A DNA stretch of 46,673 nt from a virus. The stretch is from positions 1 to 46,673 of IMG/VR virus record IMGVR_UViG_3300025312_000007; one strand, 5' to 3'. How positions within the stretch are numbered: position 1 is the stretch's first letter; each line of letters opens with the position of its first letter. Of this stretch, positions 41,219 through 46,673 are shown piece by piece. The notes under the pieces were generated by a model. That model was not told the origin of the DNA. It saw only the letters and a list, made by a program, of their open reading frames with translations, and did not search any database. The position numbers and the translations under genes were made by a program.

Positions 41219-42963
41219 TATTGTATAAGCATGGGTTGTTGCTGTTTAGGTTGTTGCAGTTGTGGTTGCTGTTGTCCATTCATCGGCATACCAGCCCCAA
41301 GCATTGGATTTGTCATCTTTTGCTCTTCAAACTCCATTATCTCAGTTACTTCATCTGGGGTTAGATCAGCAAACTCAGCTAATTTTCTCTTGTAAATATC
41401 TAAGACTTTGGGATTATCAAACATCTCCATCTTTAGTAATTGAAGTTTTTGAAGTGAATCAGTGTCATTGGCTTTCTTCTCATCTTGGCTCCAGACTTTA
41501 ACTCTATACCCGGCTTTGGTCATCCAATCTTTAGGAGATATCTCTCTTTCAAATATATTATCGGTATTTCTTCCTTCCTTGTAAATCTTGACTGCATCCA
41601 ACTGGCCACTCGCTGCTTCAACTAATTTAAGGAATTTAGTTGCTCTTTGCTTCCAAGCATCTGTATAAAATTTAGACATCCCTTGTGTCCTGGCTTTTGC
41701 TTCACCTTGTGCTAACTCCACCTCACCCAACGTAACCTGCCTCTCGGTTTGTACTCCCTGTTGTGTTGCTGTAGCACCCGTAGCCTTCTCAGTCATCTCA
41801 GTTATATAAGCCATTTCGTCTAAGGATTCTGATAAATCAGGAATATCCACCTTTTGAAGAACATCTGCAGGTTTACCTGGTACAGGATACCATCCCCAGG
41901 GGACGGGATTGAAGGTTGAAGGAATAAAACCATCAGCTTTTAGAGAAGAATCGTAATAATGCATACCAAAGTTTCTTAGTGTTCTGTTCTCGACTAGTTG
42001 TGAGAACCAGGAGTTAAGCACCTTATTCGGAACCCTTACTATATCGGCTATCCCATCTGTCCAAAAATCTTGTTTGTCTATATCATCTCCCCAAGTGTTG
42101 TATCTGAAATGGTTTCTCCAGTAGTGATCCTCAGTTGTACCAATTATCACCTCTTGGGGTTTCTTCATTAAGATTGTTTGCTCTTCGGCTTCAACGTAAA
42201 CAAATATCTGATCTGGTAACTCCTTACCCTCATACTTCTCGCCTTCTCTAAATACATAGTGAATTGTTAGCTCTACATAAGTTTCTCCGAGTACTGGATC
42301 TTCTATATCGCTCACACCCATGTCGGCCATCTTCTTGTTCTTTTCCTGTAGTGTGTTCTCGTTATCTTTCGCCTTAATTATTCCGAGTTGTGATTTAAAG
42401 TAATCTTCGAGTTTCCTTACTTCCTTTTTATCATAATCAGGATTTCTTTTAAGACTACTAAGGGGTACAAATATATGCGTGTGAATCAGAAACCTCGATG
42501 AGTCTATATCATAAGGGTTCATAAACCTATCAACCAAAATATCTTCAGGATCTTCAATGTCAAATCTAATCGCCCCATCCTCTACCTGCCATGAGTCAAA
42601 TGTCCTTCCAAAGAAGAAGTCCTGCTTTTTGTCTACAATGTCCTGAATTTCTGCGTTATTTCTTTCAAGTGTCCACTTCCAATACTCATTCTGGAACACT
42701 TCGGCTTCTTTGTCGTTATCCAAGTTCTCAAATACTATTACAGGCATATCGTCAACATCCTTGAGGAGTGTTCTGAGGGTTGTCTTCATCAGGGGAAGAT
42801 TGACGGACTGGCGCTGTGTTAACCGATTGATTGTAACGTGATCCCTATATAGCTCGTAGTTCTCTCTCCATGACTCTTCACGCCTTTCCCGGTAATTAAA
42901 TCCCGCCTCTTTATTATTTAGAAGCATCTGAAGTTCTAAGTTTTCTAGTTTAATTTCTGCCAT
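41218..42963 (-). CDS. Portal protein
   Basis: 581 aa. It follows the terminase and shows the helical and beta layout of podovirus portals (RREESWRENYELYRDHVTIN at the N-terminus; FRYNTWGDDIDKQDFWTDGI and VRVPNKVLNSWFSQLVENR in the clip/stem region). It ends in a Gln-rich tail (QQQPQLQQPKQQQP). It forms the dodecameric DNA channel (family knowledge). The ATG is 6 nt after a -10 box (leaderless). Confidence 0.8.
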   Translation of the reverse strand: MAEIKLENLELQMLLNNKEAGFNYRERREESWRENYELYRDHVTINRLTQRQSVNLPLMKTTLRTLLKDVDDMPVIVFENLDNDKEAEVFQNEYWKWTLERNNAEIQDIVDKKQDFFFGRTFDSWQVEDGAIRFDIEDPEDILVDRFMNPYDIDSSRFLIHTHIFVPLSSLKRNPDYDKKEVRKLEDYFKSQLGIIKAKDNENTLQEKNKKMADMGVSDIEDPVLGETYVELTIHYVFREGEKYEGKELPDQIFVYVEAEEQTILMKKPQEVIIGTTEDHYWRNHFRYNTWGDDIDKQDFWTDGIADIVRVPNKVLNSWFSQLVENRTLRNFGMHYYDSSLKADGFIPSTFNPVPWGWYPVPGKPADVLQKVDIPDLSESLDEMAYITEMTEKATGATATQQGVQTERQVTLGEVELAQGEAKARTQGMSKFYTDAWKQRATKFLKLVEAASGQLDAVKIYKEGRNTDNIFEREISPKDWMTKAGYRVKVWSQDEKKANDTDSLQKLQLLKMEMFDNPKVLDIYKRKLAEFADLTPDEVTEIMEFEEQKMTNPMLGAGMPMNGQQQPQLQQPKQQQPMLIQ

Positions 42964-42969
42964 GCCTTA

Positions 42970-42999
42970 AGAGTAAACTATCATTTTAATTAAAGGCAA
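42970..42999 (-). promoter_or_regulatory. Structural-class leaderless promoter (portal)
   Basis: Minus strand: TTGCCT (42999-42994), 18-bp spacer starting TTAATTAAAA, TACTCT (42975-42970), 6 nt, ATG at 42963. Confidence 0.7.
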
Positions 43000-43002
43000 T
43001 AG

Positions 43003-44202
43003 CTAGCCTACGTTGGGAATGTAAGGAAGGATTCCCCCCACGTTATTATCCTGAAGTATCGGTTGCATTGGTCGGAATGAGTCCATCCCGTAACGGGTCG
43101 CATCCATTAAATGATTCAAAAACTCTTGGGGTTCATTGATTATCTTTCCGTCTTTGTCCGTTATCCATAAGTAGTTTCTGTATTCTCTTAAAAGATTGAG
43201 TGAGCGCTTGGTAACACTTATTCTTTGCTGTTGCACATACTGAATTCCCTGTAAAACAGACCCCTGACCTTTTTGCGATCCTTTAATGTTAATTCCGTAT
43301 ACTTTATACATTTCGTCAATTGACTTTGGCTCTGCACTATCGGCCATCACTAAAGCAGGAGGTTCAGTAATTAATCTATCTGCTATGTCTTTATTGCTTA
43401 ATCCGTGGTTGTAACATATCTCATCCAAAATATAACCGCCATTGTAATAGTGAATCGCAACTATTGCTGTCGGGTCGTTGGTGTAGCCGAAGTCTAGTCC
43501 ATACCGTCTTAAGGCTGCTTCGTGAGGTATCTCGTCAACTATTGCCCAGTCCTTGTATATTCTTCCTTCGGCATCACCTAACTCACCCAACCCATAAACC
43601 TTCCACCAGTTCTTGTTTCCTCTCCTTACTTCAATTGCTTCAATAAGTTTTGGGTCAAGAGCTTCATTATCCTTATAAGTAAGAATTAAAAAGTCGCAAT
43701 CGTCTCTATCTTTAACTGCCGGCTCGCCTGATATCTCATTCGCATAAAACCAAAACTCACTTACAGGGTTCCAATCTAACCAAACTATATCTTTAGTCCT
43801 GATTTCCAACTGCGTGTAAGTCTCGTAACTGATGTTATTTGCTTCGTTAATGAAAAGGACGTCACGCCTTGGCCCCCGAACTTTGCCCGGCTGATCGGCT
43901 GAGAAAAATTCGATTATACTTTTCGTCTCGAAAGTGTAAATGCAGTCAGTTCTATTCCACATCACATCTTTGAAATAGTTATGCTCCCGCATTATTGAAA
44001 GGAAGTCTCTGATTGCACCACGTTTTAAATGGGGGAATGACTCTGATACTACACTTATCCTTTGATTATCATGCCGTTGGGCGTAATCAATTAAAATAAG
44101 AAGAATTGAGATAGTCTTACTGGCACTTGTCCCACCTGCTATTCCTCTAATCCTCTTTGTTAGCTTCTGGAGCTTCTCGGTTGCCCGAGTCTTTATGTAC
44201 AT
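43003..44202 (-). CDS. terL: Terminase large subunit
   Basis: 399 aa. ATPase: IAGGTSASKTISIL is the Walker A-type loop (about 22-35), and RRDVLFINEANNI gives Walker B plus the catalytic Glu. Nuclease: YGLDFGYTNDPTAIV, VMADSAEP and HLMDATRYG supply the acidic metal-binding residues. This is the Terminase_3/6-like layout of a packaging motor and nuclease. Its start overlaps the small-subunit gene by 56 nt, a large overlap but with no better internal start before the ATPase loop. Confidence 0.9.
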   Translation of the reverse strand: MYIKTRATEKLQKLTKRIRGIAGGTSASKTISILLILIDYAQRHDNQRISVVSESFPHLKRGAIRDFLSIMREHNYFKDVMWNRTDCIYTFETKSIIEFFSADQPGKVRGPRRDVLFINEANNISYETYTQLEIRTKDIVWLDWNPVSEFWFYANEISGEPAVKDRDDCDFLILTYKDNEALDPKLIEAIEVRRGNKNWWKVYGLGELGDAEGRIYKDWAIVDEIPHEAALRRYGLDFGYTNDPTAIVAIHYYNGGYILDEICYNHGLSNKDIADRLITEPPALVMADSAEPKSIDEMYKVYGINIKGSQKGQGSVLQGIQYVQQQRISVTKRSLNLLREYRNYLWITDKDGKIINEPQEFLNHLMDATRYGMDSFRPMQPILQDNNVGGILPYIPNVG

Positions 44203-44554
44203 CGCCTAAAATTGGAAGTGGCTTGCCGCCAGAAGTAATATCTGTATGAGTTGATTCTATCATCTTATGGTTTACTTTAAGAAGTAGCATGACAATATTT
44301 GAGTTGATTTCCTTACCGCCGAATACCCCTATTTCAGTAAGATATTCTTTCTGTTTCATCTTTAATTCTCTTAAAGCGTCAGATATCTCTTTGTGTATTT
44401 TTCTCCACTGATAAAGAGTTTCTTTACTTATCCCGAGTTTAAGGGCGAATCCTTCAACTGTCGGTATCTTCATGTTTTGGGGAATAGCTTCTGCCATATA
44501 CTCATCATAAGTCTTTAGTGTTTCTTCTGAATACTTTGTAGGCTTTGTAATCAT
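44147..44554 (-). CDS. terS: Terminase small subunit
   Basis: 135 aa. Residues about 30-60 form a helix-turn-helix (IPTVEGFALKLGISKETLYQ, then WRKIH), followed by a helical oligomerisation region (LRELKMKQKEYLTEIG) and a flexible tail. Position directly before the large subunit supports the call. It recognises phage DNA for packaging. ATGA overlap with the wHTH gene. Confidence 0.8.
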   Translation of the reverse strand: MITKPTKYSEETLKTYDEYMAEAIPQNMKIPTVEGFALKLGISKETLYQWRKIHKEISDALRELKMKQKEYLTEIGVFGGKEINSNIVMLLLKVNHKMIESTHTDITSGGKPLPILGDVHKDSGNREAPEANKED

Positions 44555-44805
44555 ATCTTCCTTAGTTGCACATAAAATGTTTTATTTGATATTATTACAG
44601 CTCTCCTTATATAACCTAATTTTAGCAGACCATTCAATGCATTGACTACAGTAGAACTATTCCGGCCTTTTCTTTTCATTTCGTCTATTATTTCTTTTTG
44701 GGGAATAGGAGTCTTTTCAGTCATTACCCAATAAGTAATAAACCGCACGATCTTTTGTTGAAGGTCGGTTATATCGTAAAGATTCGTATACTCTGTTTTT
44801 GGCAT
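44551..44805 (-). CDS. Winged helix-turn-helix protein
   Basis: 84 aa. Helices QQKIVRFITYWVM and PIPQKEIIDEMKRKGRNSST, recognition helix VVNALNGLLKLGYI, then a beta wing (RRAVIISNKTFYVQL), a MarR/ROK-like wHTH. Lies immediately ahead of the terminase genes, so it may regulate the switch to late genes (inference). Confidence 0.7.
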   Translation of the reverse strand: MPKTEYTNLYDITDLQQKIVRFITYWVMTEKTPIPQKEIIDEMKRKGRNSSTVVNALNGLLKLGYIRRAVIISNKTFYVQLRKI

Positions 44806-44814
44806 CTAGTACAT

Positions 44815-44925
44815 CTAGTCTCTTTCATCTTTTAAGACCATTATTAGTGACCAAAAGCTTATAGCTATTACTCCTACAACTAAACCTATTATAAAACCTG
44901 TTAAGAATGTAAAAAAGTAAGTCAT
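44815..44925 (-). CDS. Very small membrane protein
   Basis: 36 aa (MTYFFTFLTGFIIGLVVGVI...). One long hydrophobic helix, then a short charged tail (LKDERD). The start overlaps the upstream TGA (ATGA), which supports it as a real gene. Confidence 0.6.
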   Translation of the reverse strand: MTYFFTFLTGFIIGLVVGVIAISFWSLIMVLKDERD

Positions 44926-45194
44926 TTACTTTTGAGAGTTAAATATTTTCTTGCGTATTCGTTTATCCATTCAGAAACTTTTTTGGTCATGCCGACTAAT
45001 TCTATTGGATCATTAGCATTTTTAATGTCTGTACACCTTTTTGGTTCTAATAATTCAAGATTCCTATAAACCGCTACGTCATATCCGTTAAGACAAGGCT
45101 CTAAGGCAATTTCTATATCACTCTTTTTGTATGATAAATAACCCGCCGGCATTTTCAAAAAGTCTTTAATTGTTATTTCTTCTTTCTTTCTCAT
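44922..45194 (-). CDS. Hypothetical protein
   Basis: 90 aa. Charged N-terminus (MRKKEEITIKDFLKMPAGYL), then YDVAVYRNLELL and a helical end (VGMTKKVSEWINEYARKYL). No family recognised. Confidence 0.65.
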   Translation of the reverse strand: MRKKEEITIKDFLKMPAGYLSYKKSDIEIALEPCLNGYDVAVYRNLELLEPKRCTDIKNANDPIELVGMTKKVSEWINEYARKYLTLKSK

Positions 45195-45200
45195 ATTATT

Positions 45201-45293
45201 TTATTTTTTATATGTCATTGACGTTATTATAATAGCCAAAATTAGGATTCCAAAAGGCCACCAATTACTCAAATTTACACAAACATTTTCCAT
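45201..45293 (-). CDS. Very small membrane protein
   Basis: 30 aa (MENVCVNLSNWWPFGILILA...). One hydrophobic helix (FGILILAIIITSM). The ribosome site AAAGAGA lies just before the ATG, inside the 21-bp repeat. Tentative because of its length. Confidence 0.5.
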   Translation of the reverse strand: MENVCVNLSNWWPFGILILAIIITSMTYKK

Positions 45294-45296
45294 ATT

Positions 45297-45317
45297 CTCT
45301 TTGGTAAAAGTTATTTA
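45297..45317. repeat. 21-bp direct repeat, copy 1
   Basis: CTCTTTGGTAAAAGTTATTT plus A on the plus strand, identical to 46173-46193. On the minus strand it supplies TAAATA and an AAAGAG ribosome site before a start codon in both places, so it is a duplicated expression signal. Confidence 0.7.
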
Positions 45318-45328
45318 TTTTTGAGAGT

Positions 45329-45532
45329 TTAGAATAAATATCTTCCCAAATCACTGTCCCCGCTATCGGCTATATCCGCATAATAAAATCCCATTTCACT
45401 TTTCTTATAACCAGCCCTCCTTGCTTTATACCAATGTTGTTGTGTTTCAGTTTCACTCCAGTATGCTTGTATATCAGCACCAAACTTGTCTGAAAGTAAT
45501 TTAATAAACCATCTTTTTATTTTCTTTTTCAT
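45329..45532 (-). CDS. Hypothetical small basic protein
   Basis: 67 aa. Basic amphipathic N-terminus (MKKKIKRWFIKLLSDKFGAD) and a Tyr/Asp-rich C-terminus (GFYYADIADSGDSD). No family recognised. Confidence 0.6.
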   Translation of the reverse strand: MKKKIKRWFIKLLSDKFGADIQAYWSETETQQHWYKARRAGYKKSEMGFYYADIADSGDSDLGRYLF

Positions 45533-45558
45533 TTGAGATTATTTCTAGTCTTTTAATT

Positions 45559-45711
45559 TTAAAAGTTATCTACAGAATATAGAGCCATTATTCCCCCAAA
45601 TATTAAAAGCAAACCAATATGTATTAAACCAAGTCCAATACAAATCATTAATATTCCCACAACAAAGAAAACTGCGTCAAATAGGTCATGGGATTTGTCT
45701 TTGTTTTTCAT
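45559..45711 (-). CDS. Small two-helix membrane protein
   Basis: 50 aa (MKNKDKSHDLFDAVFFVVGI...). Two hydrophobic stretches (VFFVVGILMICIGLGLI; GLLLIFGGIMALY). The start overlaps the upstream TGA (ATGA). Function unknown; one of several tiny membrane proteins in this early-type block. Confidence 0.65.
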   Translation of the reverse strand: MKNKDKSHDLFDAVFFVVGILMICIGLGLIHIGLLLIFGGIMALYSVDNF

Positions 45712-45884
45712 ATTCTTTTATTGCTACTAATAATGTTGTTGGCACGCTTTATTATTTCTTCAAGTTGCTCCAATGTTATATAGTAATCATTATTTTTACC
45801 AACAACCTGATTATTCTTCATAGCCAATTTAGTTGCTTCGCTGTATATTTCTAATGATTCTTCGCTTACTAACATAAGACTCAT
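45708..45884 (-). CDS. Small hypothetical protein
   Basis: 58 aa (MSLMLVSEESLEIYSEATKL...). Mostly helical (LEQLEEIIKRANNII). It starts 4 nt after the upstream stop and ends in an ATGA overlap with the next gene. No family recognised. Confidence 0.65.
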   Translation of the reverse strand: MSLMLVSEESLEIYSEATKLAMKNNQVVGKNNDYYITLEQLEEIIKRANNIISSNKRI

Positions 45885-45888
45885 ATTC

Positions 45889-46164
45889 TTATTTTTGAGA
45901 GTTAGAGTTTAGAATTTCATCCAAGACTTTAAACACAGCTTCTTCCGCCAGGTCATCGAGTAAAGCATCTTCCCCCGTTAAACTTTCTCCTAGTAACTTA
46001 TCCTTTATTTTTTCAATTACCTCTTTCTCTCTTTCTTTTAGCTTTTGGTCAAACCAGTCAAACATCATATGATCCCTTATTTCAATAGCTCCTAATTGCA
46101 TTTCATTAAAATCTTTATTATTTTGAAATGGTTTAACAAACTTCTTTATAAATTCTTTCTTCAT
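45889..46164 (-). CDS. Hypothetical helical protein
   Basis: 91 aa, Lys/Glu-rich coiled segments (FDQKLKEREKEVIEKIKDKL; LLDDLAEEAVFKVLDEIL). Strong ribosome site (AGAGGAG, 5 nt before the ATG). The leader contains the second copy of the 21-bp repeat and the long hairpin. No family recognised. Confidence 0.7.
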   Translation of the reverse strand: MKKEFIKKFVKPFQNNKDFNEMQLGAIEIRDHMMFDWFDQKLKEREKEVIEKIKDKLLGESLTGEDALLDDLAEEAVFKVLDEILNSNSQK

Positions 46165-46172
46165 ATATTCTC

Positions 46173-46193
46173 CTCTTTGGTAAAAGTTATTTA
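46173..46193. repeat. 21-bp direct repeat, copy 2
   Basis: Identical to 45297-45317. A TTGTCC lies 18 bp upstream of its TAAATA on the minus strand, giving a promoter-like pair for the gene starting at 46164. Confidence 0.7.
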
Positions 46194-46194
46194 A

Positions 46195-46278
46195 AGGGCT
46201 TTGGTTGGTGCGGACAAATAGTTGCTCTACTTAATTAGCAGTGTGCCTTATTCTGCCATCCCGCACCACCAAAACCCT
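46195..46278 (-). ncRNA. Long-stem structured RNA candidate
   Basis: Arms 46278-46261 and 46213-46195 pair over 18 bp with one bulged A (AGGGTTTTGGTGGTGCGG with CCGCACCAACCAAAGCCCT) around a 47-nt loop that can form a small inner hairpin. It fills most of the gene-free stretch 46165-46292. It has some tRNA flavour (GGTGCGG/CCGCACC acceptor) but no T-arm or D-arm pairing. It may be a small RNA or a leader structure. Confidence 0.5.
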
Positions 46279-46292
46279 CTAATTCTATAACT

Positions 46293-46550
46293 TCAGTCTT
46301 TAAAAATTGGTTTATTATTTATTAAAGATTCTATACAAGATTTATATCCCCAGTTGGGATTTATCTTATTTACATCTAATTGTTGACAGAACTTGATTAA
46401 ATCTTTTTGATATACCTTTTGTTGCCAATCAAACATATCTCTACGAAGATTAAGTTCAGCAATTTTATATTTCAAAATCACATCAAGACAAAAGACTATT
46501 ATCCCCATTATTATAAATATCACTCCAACCCAGAATATATGTTTAGTCAT
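46293..46550 (-). CDS. Small membrane protein
   Basis: 85 aa. One N-terminal membrane helix (IFWVGVIFIIMGIIVFCLDV), then a charged Gln-rich domain (RRDMFDWQQKVYQKDLIK) with two Cys (FCQQLDV; KSCIESL). The start lies in the end of the join-crossing gene. Topology suggests a membrane-tethered domain. No family recognised. Confidence 0.65.
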   Translation of the reverse strand: MTKHIFWVGVIFIIMGIIVFCLDVILKYKIAELNLRRDMFDWQQKVYQKDLIKFCQQLDVNKINPNWGYKSCIESLINNKPIFKD

Positions 46551-46673
46551 ATTTTTTAATTTCTTTAATCATTTTTGAAATAGCTTTCGAATAAAATACC
46601 CAGTCGCTTATTGACTTTTTGTAAGGCATATTAGAATCAAAGTCTTCACAATTCCCATCAGAATCTATAGTAA
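46543..46673 (-). CDS. Small hypothetical protein, C-terminal part (crosses the circular join)
   Basis: The rest of the 64-aa gene that starts at 163. The stop TAA is at 46545-46543, overlapping the next gene's start (ATGACTAA). Bases 46575-46673 duplicate 1-99. See the first part for the protein. Confidence 0.8.
   Translation of the reverse strand, partial: TIDSDGNCEDFDSNMPYKKSISDWVFYSKAISKMIKEIKKYD
46575..46673. repeat. Direct terminal repeat, right copy
   Basis: Exact copy of bases 1-99. It should be removed once to obtain the unit genome of about 46,574 bp. Confidence 0.95.

Noticed and set aside
46195-46278. tRNA gene
   Set aside because: The acceptor-like stem is good, but no T-arm with GGTTCRA, no D-arm pairing and too few bases between the acceptor strands.
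1-46673. Integrated prophage or host DNA at the ends
   Set aside because: The ends are identical and a gene reads across them; no integrase, att-like tRNA fragment or host gene is present.
1-46673. Alternative genetic code (TGA or TAG recoded)
   Set aside because: TGA, TAA and TAG all end genes at coupled junctions, and no conserved domain is broken by an in-frame stop.

Overview
This window is a complete, circularly closed genome of a tailed bacteriophage. The first 99 bases recur exactly as the last 99 (1-99 = 46575-46673), so the unit genome is about 46,574 bp. A 64-codon gene reads through the join without interruption. Every supported gene lies on the minus strand, so transcription runs from high to low coordinates. 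Stops are standard (TAA, TGA, TAG). Most genes touch or overlap (ATGA, TAATG). The base composition looks AT-rich. No integrase, DNA polymerase, helicase or primase is recognisable, so replication must rely on the host or on unrecognised small proteins. The host is unknown: sigma-70-like promoters, a heptose pathway, an M23 endolysin and a Tad2-like anti-Thoeris protein point to a bacterium, perhaps with a Gram-negative-type envelope, but do not name it.

Layout in transcription order. (1) 46.6-44.6 kb: small early-type proteins, many with one or two membrane helices, and a long RNA hairpin at 46195-46278. (2) 44.55-38.2 kb: small and large terminase, portal, small head proteins, an HNH nuclease, scaffold and major capsid protein. 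The large portal, the SU10-like adaptor and the absence of recognisable tail tube, sheath or tape measure suggest a podovirus-like particle. (3) 38.1-35.1 kb: small head or decoration-type proteins, including two with long Ser-Pro-Ala-Ser repeats. (4) 35.1-22.8 kb: a tightly coupled 18-gene cassette starting with a ribbon-helix-helix protein and a Tad2-like protein, then glycosyltransferases, methyltransferases, oxidoreductases and a nearly complete GDP-heptose pathway (transaldolase, GmhA-like isomerase, HddA-like kinase, HddC-like nucleotidyltransferase). (5) 22.8-13.5 kb: tail, fibre and adaptor proteins, three of them with Ser-Pro-Ala-Ser repeats. (6) 13.5-7.8 kb: large putative ejection proteins, one with a lysozyme-like end. 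(7) 7.8-6.4 kb: lysis genes. (8) 6.3 kb to the join: a sigma region 4-like protein and small zinc-binding, HNH, RHH and NinG-like proteins.

Two signals tie the genome together. First, a promoter set: TTGACA-type or TTGNCT-type -35 boxes, 17-18 bp spacers and -10 boxes whose last base lies only 5-7 nt before a start codon at nine genes, which predicts leaderless mRNAs. A subset in front of structural genes shares an extended -35 element (TTGNCTTAAACTAAAA). Second, five virion-type proteins carry low-complexity Ser-rich repeats whose DNA is synonymously scrambled, and the glycan cassette sits between them. The working hypothesis is a self-contained virion-glycosylation system in which phage-made heptose glycans are attached to Ser-rich linkers of the phage's own particle. 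Modification of the host surface is the main alternative.
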